DNA of 53,271 bases. Source: Dechloromonas sp. Lineage in GTDB: Bacteria > Pseudomonadota > Gammaproteobacteria > Burkholderiales > Rhodocyclaceae. The notes beneath the pieces were generated by a model. The model had not been told where the DNA came from. It saw only the letters and a program-made list of their open reading frames with translations, and did not search any database. The stretch spans positions 1 through 53,271 of the forward strand of contig JAEUOG010000019.1 in assembly GCA_016790815.1 (NCBI GenBank), written 5' to 3'. Below, piece after piece: positions 25,248-33,898 of this stretch (the stretch's first letter is position 1; every line of letters begins with the position of its first letter). Both the position numbers and the translations under genes were made by a program.

Positions 25248-27299
25248 ATGACGACAGCGGGGGCATCAGCCCCGGCTTCTCCGCCCATTCGCGCCTCCGA
25301 GGCGCTGCAGAAGAAGCTCGCCAAAATCGGCCTCCATAGCGAGGCCGATTTGCTGGTGCACCTGCCGCTGCGCTACGAGGACGAAACGCGCATCACGCCG
25401 GTCAACCGGAGTTTTGGCAACGAGCCTGTGCAGGTCGAAGTGGTGGTGCAAAGCAACGAGATCCAGTTCCGGCCGCGCCGACAGATGATCGTGCGGGCGG
25501 CCGACGAGAGCGGCGAAATTACGCTGCGCTTTTTCAGCTTTTACCCGAATCAGCAGGCGGCGCTCAGCGACGGTTCGCGCATTCGTGCTTTCGGCGAAGT
25601 GCGCGGCGGTTTTTTTGGTGCCGAGATGGTGCACCCGCGTTTTCGCAAGGTTGGCGACGACGAGCCGCTGCCTTTGGAATTGACTCCGATTTACCCGTCG
25701 ACCGCAGGATTGGCCAATTCGGCGCTGCACAAGCTGATCGGCAAGGCGCTGGCAGTCGGCGACATGTCGGAAACGCTGCCCGAAGAGCTGCGCCAACGCC
25801 TGAAATTGCCGGGGCTGGCCCGCAGCCTGCGCTTTCTCCATACGCCGCCGCCCGGCACCGATCTCGACACCTTGCATGCGCGCAATCATCCGGCCTGGCG
25901 ACGCGTCAAGTTCGACGAAGTACTGGCACAGCAACTGTCGCTGCGCCGCGCTTATCTGGCTCGCCGCGAACAGGGGGCGCCGGTGTTGATCGCGCAGGAT
26001 GATCTGGGCGCCCGGCTGCTCGACAGCCTGCCGTTTGGCCTGACCGGGGCGCAAGTGCGGGCGATGGCCGAGATTGGCAGCGATCTAGCCCAACCCTACC
26101 CAATGCAGCGTCTGCTGCAAGGCGACGTCGGTGCCGGCAAGACCATCGTCGCGGCGCTGGCGGCGTGCCAGGCGATCTCGGCCGGCTGGCAGGCAGCTTT
26201 CATGGCGCCGACTGAAATCCTCGCCGAGCAGCATTACTTGAAATTGAAGGATTGGCTGGCGCCGCTCGGGGTCAAGGTGGCGTGGCTGTCGGGCAGTCTG
26301 AAAACCAAGGCCAAGCGCGAGCAGCTGGCGGCGACAGCGGCCGAAGCGCAACTGGTTGTCGGCACGCACGCGCTGATTCAGGACGGCGTCGATTTCGCCA
26401 AACTCGGGCTGGCCATCGTCGACGAGCAGCACCGCTTCGGCGTCGCCCAGCGACTGGCGCTGCGCAAGAAGGGCGACAACCCGCATCAACTCATGATGTC
26501 GGCGACGCCGATTCCACGCACGCTGGCCATGAGTTATTACGCCGATCTCGACGTCACCGTGCTCGATGAGTTGCCGCCCGGCCGGACGCCGATCAAGACG
26601 CGTCTGGTCGCCGACAATCGGCGGGACGACGTGGTCGGATTCGTGAAGAAAGCGGTTGAGGAGGGTCGGCAGGCTTACTGGGTTTGTCCGCTCATCGAAG
26701 AGTCCGAAGCCCTGCAGTTGCAGACGGCGCAGGAAACCTACGATTTCCTTTTTGGCCAATTTCCGGGGTTGACCGTGGGATTGGTGCATGGCCGCCTGAA
26801 AGCCGACGAGAAGCAGGCGTTGATGGCCGCCTTCGCCGCTGGCGACATCGACGTGCTGGTGGCAACGACGGTCATCGAGGTCGGCGTCGACGTACCGAAT
26901 GCCAGCCTCATGGTCATCGAGCACGCCGAGCGTTTCGGCCTGTCGCAGCTGCACCAGTTGCGCGGCCGGGTCGGCCGCGGCCAGTACGAATCAAGCTGCA
27001 TCCTGATCTACGCCGGTCCTTTGGGCGAGGTCGCGCGTCAGCGGCTGAAGATCATTTTCGAGAACACTGACGGCTTCGAAATTGCCCGGCAGGATCTGCA
27101 GATTCGCGGCCCCGGCGAGTTTGTCGGCGCCCGGCAGAGCGGTGTGCCGCTCCTGCGCTACGCCGATCTGGAAATGGATGCCGATCTGGTCGAAATGGCT
27201 CGTAACGTGGCCGAGGAAATGCTGACCGAGCACCTCGAGCTGGCCGAGCGGCACCTCAAACGCTGGCTCGGTTCTCGCGAGGAATTACTCAAGTCCTGA
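25248..27299 (+). CDS. recG: ATP-dependent DNA helicase RecG
   Basis: RecG remodels stalled replication forks and branch-migrates recombination intermediates. The 683-residue product has an N-terminal wedge (OB) domain, Walker A GDVGAGKT near residue 292, the DEQH box in IVDEQHRFGVAQR near 391, and SATPIPRTLAM. The helicase C-terminal motifs are TTVIEVGVDVPNASLMVIEH and LHQLRGRVGRG. Length is typical. Its end overlaps the convergent LysR gene by 11 bases. Confidence 0.97.
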   Translation: MTTAGASAPASPPIRASEALQKKLAKIGLHSEADLLVHLPLRYEDETRITPVNRSFGNEPVQVEVVVQSNEIQFRPRRQMIVRAADESGEITLRFFSFYPNQQAALSDGSRIRAFGEVRGGFFGAEMVHPRFRKVGDDEPLPLELTPIYPSTAGLANSALHKLIGKALAVGDMSETLPEELRQRLKLPGLARSLRFLHTPPPGTDLDTLHARNHPAWRRVKFDEVLAQQLSLRRAYLARREQGAPVLIAQDDLGARLLDSLPFGLTGAQVRAMAEIGSDLAQPYPMQRLLQGDVGAGKTIVAALAACQAISAGWQAAFMAPTEILAEQHYLKLKDWLAPLGVKVAWLSGSLKTKAKREQLAATAAEAQLVVGTHALIQDGVDFAKLGLAIVDEQHRFGVAQRLALRKKGDNPHQLMMSATPIPRTLAMSYYADLDVTVLDELPPGRTPIKTRLVADNRRDDVVGFVKKAVEEGRQAYWVCPLIEESEALQLQTAQETYDFLFGQFPGLTVGLVHGRLKADEKQALMAAFAAGDIDVLVATTVIEVGVDVPNASLMVIEHAERFGLSQLHQLRGRVGRGQYESSCILIYAGPLGEVARQRLKIIFENTDGFEIARQDLQIRGPGEFVGARQSGVPLLRYADLEMDADLVEMARNVAEEMLTEHLELAERHLKRWLGSREELLKS

Positions 27300-28149
27300 C
27301 CCGGTTGGCAGAACTGGTGATGCCCTCGCAAAGTGTCTTCAAGGCGGCCATCGGTGCGGCTTCGCGCAGATGAATCATCCCTGTCGGCACCAAACTGAAT
27401 TCACTGGGCAGCGTTTCGATGACCAGATCGGCCGCATGGCTTGAATGCTCCACCACGCGGCGGGGCATGAGCGTCCAGCCGAGGCCGACGGCAATGCAGC
27501 CGAGGATGCCTTCGAGCGTGCCGAATTCCATCGCGTCCGCAACGGCGTGGCCCTGGGCGCGTTGCCAGGCAATGGCACGCGTGCGGTAGGCGCAGCCCTC
27601 GCGGAAGAGGATGAGCGGCAACAATACCGGGTCGGTTCCTGCTGCATGAATCTGCACCAGTTCTTCAACGACCAGTTCATCGAAAGTCAGGTCGGGGTGG
27701 ATGACCGGGCCGGCAACGAAGGCGCAGTCGAGCTTGTGGTCGAGCACCTTGCCGGTCAGCGTGCTGGTCGTGTCGGTCGATACGCGCAGCTCAAGACCGG
27801 GGTGTTCGGCGCGCACGGTTTTGAGGGCGCCTGGCAGGTGCAGGGCGGCGAAGGTTTCCATGGCGCCGATGCGCAGTTCGCCGGCGCTTTCGCCGACCTG
27901 CCGGATGGCACTGGCCGTCTGGCGTTCGAGCATGAGCATCCGGCGCGCGTAATCGAGCAGCACCTTGCCCGAAGGGGCGAGTTCGAGGCCGCGGCCCTTG
28001 CGGATGAAGAGTTCGGCGCCGAGCTCCTCTTCCAGCCGGCGGATGCGCCCGGTGACGTTGGACTGCACGGTGTTGAGCTTGCGCGAGGCGGCGAGGATAC
28101 CGCCTTCTTCAACGACGGCCTGAAAGGTACGGAGGGCGACGAGTTCCAT
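27289..28149 (-). CDS. LysR-family transcriptional regulator
   Basis: The 286-residue product has an N-terminal winged helix (about 1-60; LVALRTFQAVVEEGGILAAS, LNTVQSNVTGRIRRLEEELG) and a LysR substrate-binding domain (about 90-280; ELRIGAMETFAALHLPGAL). Transcribed away from the MFS carrier at 28249, it probably regulates that gene. The effector is unknown. Its 3' end overlaps recG tail-to-tail, so read-through may produce antisense RNA. Confidence 0.9.
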   Translation of the reverse strand: MELVALRTFQAVVEEGGILAASRKLNTVQSNVTGRIRRLEEELGAELFIRKGRGLELAPSGKVLLDYARRMLMLERQTASAIRQVGESAGELRIGAMETFAALHLPGALKTVRAEHPGLELRVSTDTTSTLTGKVLDHKLDCAFVAGPVIHPDLTFDELVVEELVQIHAAGTDPVLLPLILFREGCAYRTRAIAWQRAQGHAVADAMEFGTLEGILGCIAVGLGWTLMPRRVVEHSSHAADLVIETLPSEFSLVPTGMIHLREAAPMAALKTLCEGITSSANRVRT

Positions 28150-28248
28150 GAGCTATCTCAAAAAACGAATGAGGCGTTCTGAATAAATCATTTGTAGGGA
28201 TACTTTACGCTGTTTATTGTTCGTCCACCAATAACAAGGGAACATCCC
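28150..28248. promoter_or_regulatory. Divergent LysR-MFS intergenic region
   Basis: This 99-base A/T-rich spacer lies between a LysR gene and its divergent neighbour, the classic place for a LysR operator. GAATAAA near 28179 and TTTATTG near 28212 form an imperfect spaced inverted repeat. No confident T-N11-A site can be picked by eye. Confidence 0.35.
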
Positions 28249-29445
28249 ATGAACTCACAGAGAGAACGCTTCAAGGTGCTGGGCGCCGGAATATTCAGCT
28301 TGCTGCTGACCTTCGGTGTTGCCCGCTTTGCCTATACGCCGCTGCTGCCGGTCATGCAGCAACAGGCCGGCCTCGGACTGGCCGAAGCTGGCTGGCTGGC
28401 GGCCTTCAATTACGCCGGCTACCTGTGCGGGGCGCTGACGGCGTCACTGATCAGTGATCTGGTGCTCAAGGACAAGCTGTACCGGATCGGCCTGGTTGTC
28501 GCCATTCTGAGCACGGTCATGATGGGCCTGACGGCCGATCCGCTGGTCTGGATGGCCTCGCGTTTCATCGCCGGCCTCTCCAGTGCGGCCGGCATGCTGC
28601 TCGGCACCGGGCTCATTCTCAACTGGCTGATTCGCCACAACCATCGGCCGGAACTGGGCATCCATTTCGGCGGCATCGGGCTGGGGATATCCGGTTGTGC
28701 CATCGCGGTGTGGCTGATGAGCGGCTCGCTCGACTGGCGCGAGCAGTGGTTTGCCTTTTCGGCGCTGGCTTGCCTGCTCATCGTGCCAGCCCTGGCCTGG
28801 TTGCCGGCACCCGATACCAGCCCGCTGACGAAGAGCGGCGCCCCCATGCACGACAACCCGCCGAGCCGCCTGTTTCTTGGCATCTTCATGGCGTCCTACT
28901 TCTGTGCCGGTTTTGGTTACGTGATCAGCGCCACCTTCATCGTCGCCATCGTCGACGGCTTGCCCGGTCTGGCCGGGCAGGGGGCGCTGGCGTTTCTGGC
29001 CATTGGTCTGGCGGCGACGCCGGCCGCCTTCAACTGGGATCTGATCGCGCGCTATACGGGCGATATCAACGCGCTGATCCTCGCCGCCGTGCTGCAGATC
29101 GTCGGCATCGCCTTGCCGGTGGCGGTCGGCGGGCTGTTCGCCACGATCTTCGGCGCCTTGCTTTTTGGCGGAACCTTCATCGGCATGGTCAGTCTGGTCT
29201 TGACCATGGCCGGGCGTTACTACCCGACGCGGCCCGCCAAGATGATGGGCAAGATGACGCTTTCGTACGGTGTGGCGCAGATCATCGGGCCGGCCATCGT
29301 CGGTTGGCTGGCGACGCGGCTCGGCAATTATTCGATTGGCTTGTCCATTGCGGCTGGCGTCATGGTGGTCGGCGTCGTGCTCTTGGTTATACTGAAATTT
29401 GTCGAAAAACGGGACGCCGCGCTGGTGCCCTGCGTCCAGAACTAA
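28249..29445 (+). CDS. MFS transporter, YbfB/YjiJ family
   Basis: A 398-residue inner-membrane carrier with about twelve hydrophobic segments. The family-like opening [20 protein letters not shown] is followed by [17 protein letters not shown] cytoplasmic loop near residue 190 separates the two six-helix halves. The substrate is unknown. AAGGGA lies before the ATG. It is followed by the AcuI-type reductase after 13 bases, with a LysR regulator divergent. Confidence 0.88.
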   Translation: MNSQRERFKVLGAGIFSLLLTFGVARFAYTPLLPVMQQQAGLGLAEAGWLAAFNYAGYLCGALTASLISDLVLKDKLYRIGLVVAILSTVMMGLTADPLVWMASRFIAGLSSAAGMLLGTGLILNWLIRHNHRPELGIHFGGIGLGISGCAIAVWLMSGSLDWREQWFAFSALACLLIVPALAWLPAPDTSPLTKSGAPMHDNPPSRLFLGIFMASYFCAGFGYVISATFIVAIVDGLPGLAGQGALAFLAIGLAATPAAFNWDLIARYTGDINALILAAVLQIVGIALPVAVGGLFATIFGALLFGGTFIGMVSLVLTMAGRYYPTRPAKMMGKMTLSYGVAQIIGPAIVGWLATRLGNYSIGLSIAAGVMVVGVVLLVILKFVEKRDAALVPCVQN

Positions 29446-29458
29446 ACGGAGAAAATCG

Positions 29459-30442
29459 ATGTTCAAGGGAATTCTGATCGAGAAGGACGACGCCGGTTAC
29501 CGGGCATCGGTGCAGGACATCGACGAAAGCCAGTTGCCGGAAGGCGACGTGACGGTGCGCGTCGATTATTCATCGCTCAACTACAAGGACGGGCTGGCGA
29601 TCACCGGCAAAGGGCCGGTGGTGCGCAAGTTCCCGATGGTGCCGGGCATCGACATTGCCGGCACAGTCGAAAGCTGCAGCCACGCCGACTACAAGACCGG
29701 CGACCGCGTCGTGCTCAACGGCTGGGGCGTTGGTGAAACGCATTGGGGCGGGCTGGCCCAGAAGGCACGGCTCAAGGGCGACTGGCTGGTGCCGCTGCCG
29801 GCGGCTTTCTCCGAAAAACAGGCTGTGGCTATCGGTACCGCCGGTTACACCGCCATGTTGTGCGTGTTGGCGCTGGAGAAGCAAGGCGTAAAGCCGACCG
29901 ATGGCGAGATCGTCGTCACCGGCGCAGCGGGTGGGGTTGGTAGCGTCGCCATCGCGGTGCTGAGCAAGCTTGGCTATACGGTTGTTGCCGTCAGTGGCCG
30001 GCCGGAAGAAGCGGATTTCCTCAAGCAGCTCGGCGCGGCCGAGGTGCTGGATCGCAGCCTTTTATCGGCGCCCGGCAAGCCGCTCGGGAAAGAGCGCTGG
30101 GCGGGGGCGGTCGATGTCGTCGGCTCGCATACGCTGGCCAACATCTGCGCGACGACGAAATATCGCGGCGTCGTGACCGCCTGCGGGCTGGCTGGCGGCA
30201 TGGATTTTCCGTCGTCGGTGGCGCCTTTCATCCTGCGCGGCGTGACTTTGGTCGGTGTGGACAGCGTGATGTGTCCGCGTCCTGATCGGCTGGTGGCATG
30301 GCAGCGGCTGGAGCGCGACCTCGACGTGGCCAAGCTTGCGTTGATCACGCACGAAGTCTCGCTGGCTGAAGCCATCCCGACGGCGGCGCTGTTGATGGAG
30401 GGCAAGGTGCGCGGTCGTGTTGTTGTGAATGTGAATCGCTGA
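29459..30442 (+). CDS. acuI: Acrylyl-CoA reductase-type MDR oxidoreductase (YhdH/AcuI)
   Basis: A zinc-free medium-chain dehydrogenase/reductase; family members reduce acrylyl-CoA to propionyl-CoA with NADPH. The 327-residue product has [33 protein letters not shown], the Rossmann motif [20 protein letters not shown] and the late segment [13 protein letters not shown] typical of this subgroup. The ATG at 29459 follows ACGGAGAAA. Likely co-transcribed with the MFS gene. The specific substrate is inferred from family only. Confidence 0.85.
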   Translation: MFKGILIEKDDAGYRASVQDIDESQLPEGDVTVRVDYSSLNYKDGLAITGKGPVVRKFPMVPGIDIAGTVESCSHADYKTGDRVVLNGWGVGETHWGGLAQKARLKGDWLVPLPAAFSEKQAVAIGTAGYTAMLCVLALEKQGVKPTDGEIVVTGAAGGVGSVAIAVLSKLGYTVVAVSGRPEEADFLKQLGAAEVLDRSLLSAPGKPLGKERWAGAVDVVGSHTLANICATTKYRGVVTACGLAGGMDFPSSVAPFILRGVTLVGVDSVMCPRPDRLVAWQRLERDLDVAKLALITHEVSLAEAIPTAALLMEGKVRGRVVVNVNR

Positions 30443-30502
30443 TTGCTTGCATCAGCGGGTTTGTTGCGCCGCACAAAAAATGTTTGCCGAACGGGAACTT
30501 TC

Positions 30503-30549
30503 CGCAGGAGCGCTGTCTGATCGCGTGGTTTTTTACTTCAACTCCTGCG
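30503..30549 (+). promoter_or_regulatory. Inverted repeat in the leader of the 33-codon gene
   Basis: CGCAGGAG (30503-30510) and CTCCTGCG (30542-30549) are perfect complements separated by 31 bases. The second arm runs into the likely ribosome binding site GCGAGG (30547-30552), so pairing could limit access to the start codon at 30558. Confidence 0.4.
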
Positions 30550-30557
30550 AGGCAATA

Positions 30558-30659
30558 ATGGAAGAACTCTCTTACGTCGGCATCACCTTCGCCGTGGTCA
30601 TTCTGGGTCTGGCCTGTTTCATGGCTACCAAGCTGGCTTCGAAGTCTGCCTACCACTAA
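30558..30659 (+). CDS. 33-residue single-pass membrane peptide
   Basis: The frame begins MEELSYVGITFAVVILGLAC and continues with one membrane helix (about residues 7-24), then a short basic tail ending SKSAYH. GCGAGG lies 5 bases before the ATG. A strong intrinsic terminator 18 bases after the stop supports a real short transcript. Small subunits of respiratory or transport complexes look like this, but it is not one I recognise. A longer in-frame reading from 30447 is less protein-like. Confidence 0.65.
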   Translation: MEELSYVGITFAVVILGLACFMATKLASKSAYH

Positions 30660-30677
30660 GACAGCAAAGTTTTGTTG

Positions 30678-30702
30678 AAAGCCGGGGTTTCCCGGCTTTT
30701 TT
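30678..30702 (+). terminator. Intrinsic terminator after the 33-codon gene
   Basis: AAAGCCGGG (30678-30686) and CCCGGCTTT (30691-30699) enclose loop GTTT, with T's continuing to 30702 (six in a row from 30697). Confidence 0.85.
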
Positions 30703-30746
30703 CATTTCTGGCCAAAATTTCCCGTTGACCGTGGGAGTCACCCTGA

Positions 30747-31670
30747 TCAGCCAACAAACGCCTCGATAATGCGCGCCACCTCGGCCGGTTGATCGTGGTG
30801 CAGCATGTGGTCGGCCTGATCGACCCATTCTTCGCGGACGTTGGCGAAACAGGCCTGACGCGCTTCCCAGTCGCCCGGCCGTTGCCCGAAATCGCGGATA
30901 ACCCACGATTGCCGCCCGGCAACCCAGAGCACCGGGCAGGTGATCTGCCGCCAGATCGCCATCGATTCTTCGAGCCGGAACAAATAGGGCGCCGGTGCCT
31001 TGTGCCATGGGTCACCGTTCCAGATGATGCCGTGATGGCGCAGGCCGGCCCTGTTTTCGCCATCGCCAACGCGGGCCAGATGCTTGGCCAAAAACTCGGC
31101 GCGCTCGGCCGTCAGGAAGCGGTCGGTATGCATCAGACGTCGGGCAAAAGCGGCGCGGTCCGCGTAAGCGTGCATGCGCGGCGGCTTCTTGAGGGTGCCG
31201 AGCCACTGACCATAGCGCTCGGGCGCCATATCGGATGTGGTCGGCGCAATGCCGAAACCTTCCAGCGACACCACGCTCTCGACGCGCTCGGGACGGATGC
31301 CGGCATACAGGCAGGAAAGGATGCCGCCCATGCTGTGGCCGACCAGCTTCACCTTGCCCACAGGCGCGTAGCGGTCGACGATGGCTTCCAGATCGCCGAC
31401 ATGCTCGGCAAAAAAGTAGGGCCGCTTCAGCCATTCCGAACCGCCGAAGCCTCGCCAGTCAGGTGCAACAATGTTCCAGTCCTGCGCCAGTTCATCGACC
31501 ACGAACTGGAACGACGCCGAAACGTCCATCCAGCCATGCAGCAGAAAGAGCATCGGCGCGTCGGGATTGCCCCAGCGCCGGATGTGCAGCCGGACGTCGG
31601 GCAGGTCTAGATATTCGGAGCGGGAAAGGCGCATGGCGTGGCGAAGCGGTTCAGGTTTTGTGGCAGCCAT
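30747..31670 (-). CDS. Alpha/beta-fold hydrolase
   Basis: The 307-residue product has the hydrolase core: oxyanion strand PMLFLLHGWMDVSASF, the DWRGFGGSEW loop, the nucleophile elbow GHSMGG (Ser in KLVGHSMGGILSCLYAG) and a late histidine in WVDQADHMLHHDQP. No signal peptide is present, so it is predicted cytoplasmic. The substrate is unknown. It follows the lipoprotein trio on the same strand, but a terminator at 31740-31768 separates them, so it is probably transcribed independently. Confidence 0.88.
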   Translation of the reverse strand: MAATKPEPLRHAMRLSRSEYLDLPDVRLHIRRWGNPDAPMLFLLHGWMDVSASFQFVVDELAQDWNIVAPDWRGFGGSEWLKRPYFFAEHVGDLEAIVDRYAPVGKVKLVGHSMGGILSCLYAGIRPERVESVVSLEGFGIAPTTSDMAPERYGQWLGTLKKPPRMHAYADRAAFARRLMHTDRFLTAERAEFLAKHLARVGDGENRAGLRHHGIIWNGDPWHKAPAPYLFRLEESMAIWRQITCPVLWVAGRQSWVIRDFGQRPGDWEARQACFANVREEWVDQADHMLHHDQPAEVARIIEAFVG

Positions 31671-31739
31671 CTTGCCATGGCCGAAGGCGCTTGCGGTAAG
31701 GCATGCACCTTCGGCGTGACGAGGTATTTTTTGACGGGC

Positions 31740-31768
31740 AAAAAAACGGCAGCCGAGGGGGCTACCGT
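31740..31768 (-). terminator. Terminator of the lipoprotein trio
   Basis: On the minus strand ACGGTAGCC and GGCTGCCGT pair over nine positions (one U-G wobble) around a five-base loop. A run of seven U's follows (A's at 31740-31746 on the plus strand). It lies 22 bases after the DUF799 stop codon. Confidence 0.8.
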
Positions 31769-31790
31769 TGTCGCGTGGCTGGTGCCGGAA

Positions 31791-32474
31791 TTACTGTGCC
31801 GGCATCCCGTCCTTCTGGTACATCGGTGAACGATGACCGTAAAGGATCCCGTTCGGACGCCCGGCGCCAAGCAGTCGGACGCTGGTTCGGCCGGCGATGA
31901 CATGGCCCTGACTGCTGATGGTCTCGACGATCTGGCGAATCGCTGCCTTGACCAGCAGGCCGATCAGTCCGCCGCCGCTGTTGCTGTCGTCTTCGGCGCT
32001 GGAGGCGGTTGCCGAACCGGCCCAGAGTTGCCTGCCGCTACGCAGGTCGACGAGCCGTGCTTCTGCCGTGACGCGCGTTTCGCTGGTGATGATGGCGTAG
32101 GAGGTGCCGTACTGCTTGACGCTGATGTACAGCCCCGCATCGGCGCCGAAAATTTCGCGCAGCTTGGCGATGGGGATGGCGTGGATATCTGCCGGGGTCG
32201 TCAGGCCGTTCTGCTTGAAGGTCTCGTCGACCAGCGTGACGGGAAAAACGTAGTACCCCGATTCGGCGAGGGGGGCGGTTGCCTGCGACATCATGCTGTA
32301 GGTTGCATTGATGTCGGGTGAATTGTTCAAGGGCGGCAGGACCAGAATGGACGTCGGTCGAGCCTCCTTGAATGCCGCGTAGTCGTAGGGCTGGCGGGTG
32401 GCGCAAGCACTGAGCAGCAAGGCTGCGATGGCCAGGATCGTGAGGCGCAGCGCAGGGAGTTTATTTGCTTGCAT
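31791..32474 (-). CDS. DUF799 (GNA1162-type) lipoprotein
   Basis: The 227-residue precursor has a lipoprotein signal with lipobox LSAC near residue 25. The DUF799 core follows (TSILVLPPLNNSPDINATYS; FPVTLVDETFKQNGLTTPAD). Its family includes the meningococcal surface lipoprotein GNA1162, whose structure resembles a periplasmic transport-assembly component. It overlaps the upstream DUF4810 gene by 14 bases and ends the trio. A role in an envelope secretion or assembly complex with the CsgG-like neighbour is inferred. Confidence 0.88.
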   Translation of the reverse strand: MQANKLPALRLTILAIAALLLSACATRQPYDYAAFKEARPTSILVLPPLNNSPDINATYSMMSQATAPLAESGYYVFPVTLVDETFKQNGLTTPADIHAIPIAKLREIFGADAGLYISVKQYGTSYAIITSETRVTAEARLVDLRSGRQLWAGSATASSAEDDSNSGGGLIGLLVKAAIRQIVETISSQGHVIAGRTSVRLLGAGRPNGILYGHRSPMYQKDGMPAQ

Positions 32475-32853
32475 CGGGATTACTCTGTGGCTTGGGCGTC
32501 TTGTTCAACAGGAATTTGACGTAGGCGGACGATTCGGGGAATTGCAGGTTTTCGGCCTGCAGGTTCTGTTCGAACAGATCGGTGCGGCCCGTCTGGCCGT
32601 AGAGCAACCCGAGGTGCGCCTGGAAGCCCGGCGGGACGCGCCGGCCTTGTGCCTTGGCTTCCTCACGGATCTTTTCAAGGGCTTGTATGCCATCCTCCGG
32701 GCCCTTGTCGCCCTTGAAGTAGGCGTACTGTTGCGCCTGAAAGTCTCCCCAGTGATAAAGCGGCTGCGGGCGTGTCACGCACCCCGACAGCAGAAGGGCA
32801 GAAAGGCCGGCGAGCCATACCGGCCCCGGCTTTGCGCAGCGATTGAAATTCAT
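32461..32853 (-). CDS. DUF4810 lipoprotein
   Basis: The 130-residue precursor has signal and lipobox LSGC near residue 25, followed by the DUF4810 pattern PLYHWGDFQAQQYAYFKGD and PPGFQAHLGLLYGQTG. The mature domain is mostly helical. It lies between CsgG-like and DUF799 genes with 11 bases before it and a 14-base overlap after it. This order is also known in Neisseria. Confidence 0.86.
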   Translation of the reverse strand: MNFNRCAKPGPVWLAGLSALLLSGCVTRPQPLYHWGDFQAQQYAYFKGDKGPEDGIQALEKIREEAKAQGRRVPPGFQAHLGLLYGQTGRTDLFEQNLQAENLQFPESSAYVKFLLNKTPKPQSNPDASK

Positions 32854-32864
32854 CGACGCCGCGC

Positions 32865-33539
32865 TTAGTTACCGGGACGCCAGGCGCCCGTTTCGATGCC
32901 GTCAACCAGGCGGTCGACCGCTTCACGGATCGCGAGGTCGAGGACCTTGCCATTCAGTGTCGAGTCGTAGCTGGCCGTGCCGCCAAAGCCCACGACTTCA
33001 CGGTTGGACAGCGAGTATTCGCCAGCCCCCGCAGCCGAGTAGGTGACTTCTGATGTTTGCACGTCGACGACGTTCAGCATGACCTTGGCGTAGGCAACCT
33101 GCTGCTTGCCGCGCCCCAGGATGCCGAACAACTGGTGGTCTCCCACTTCTTTGCGGCCGAATTCGGTAACGTCGCCGGTAACCACGTAGCGGGCGCCCTT
33201 CAGTGCCTGCTGGGTCTTGGCGATGGCGGCTTCCTGCTTGATCTCCGACATGTTCTGGCGATCCAGCACGGAGAAGCGGTTGGTCTGCTGCAGATGGGTG
33301 ATCAGGATCGTCTTGGCCTGGCTGCCGAGGCGGTCAACGCCGTCGCTGAAAACGCCCCGCATGAAACTCGAGCGGTTATCGAATTTGCCCACCGAAATCG
33401 GCTGTCGCACCCCGGCGTAGGGGCGCGATGCGGATACCGTTTGCTGGGTAGCCAGCGACCGCGATTCTTCGGTGGCGCAGCCGGCAAGCACTACGGACAA
33501 GGTGGCCATGCACAGGCTGGCAGCAGTTTTTTTCAGCAC
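32865..33539 (-). CDS. CsgG/HfaB-type outer membrane lipoprotein
   Basis: The 224-residue precursor begins at GTG 33539, which has a strong AGGGAG Shine-Dalgarno 6 bases upstream (minus strand; plus-strand 33546-33551). It reads as a proper signal (LKKTAASLCMATLSVVLAGC) with lipobox LAGC. The ATG at 33560 is the alternative but has no good ribosome site. The CsgG core follows: VLDRQNMSEIKQEAAIAK and GARYVVTGDVTEFGRK. CsgG forms a nonameric secretion pore; here it heads the DUF4810-DUF799 trio. Confidence 0.87.
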   Translation of the reverse strand: MLKKTAASLCMATLSVVLAGCATEESRSLATQQTVSASRPYAGVRQPISVGKFDNRSSFMRGVFSDGVDRLGSQAKTILITHLQQTNRFSVLDRQNMSEIKQEAAIAKTQQALKGARYVVTGDVTEFGRKEVGDHQLFGILGRGKQQVAYAKVMLNVVDVQTSEVTYSAAGAGEYSLSNREVVGFGGTASYDSTLNGKVLDLAIREAVDRLVDGIETGAWRPGN

Positions 33540-33898
33540 GAGTTTCTCCCTGATCGTCATGGCCAAGGCCGGTAGGTTGCAGATGCAACGCACTCCTCGT
33601 GCCGATACTGGTTGCACAAAAATGCCATTGTAAAGTTCGGTGGTTTATTTGGCTAGGCATGAAAGTTCTTGAGTGGCCGATGCGACAAGGGTTTCAGGCA
33701 ATTTTTTCGTGGTTGGTTGCAATCAGGGTTGGCATTGCCTCCCGGCATCGGAGAAAATCGTGTGGCCGGGTTTCGGTTCAGGTTTGCCGTTTCGGCGCCG
33801 CGCCGCCTTGCTACGGTGAACCGGAAAAATGACCCAAAATCGAGATCCTGCGGGGCCGCCATGCGCAACACCGACCATCGAATCAACCTGAGCCACCC
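33540..33898. other. Divergent intergenic region
   Basis: This 359-base stretch separates the CsgG-type operon (minus) from the MFS-acyltransferase gene (plus). It must hold both promoters. A 57-codon plus-strand frame starting near 33659 has no Shine-Dalgarno and looks random. I see no convincing gene, terminator or operator. Confidence 0.5.

Noticed and set aside
28444-29466. 340-codon minus-strand frame opposite the MFS gene
   Set aside because: The plus-strand protein has clear membrane segments and family motifs; the antisense product is low-complexity and rich in H, R, G and Q.
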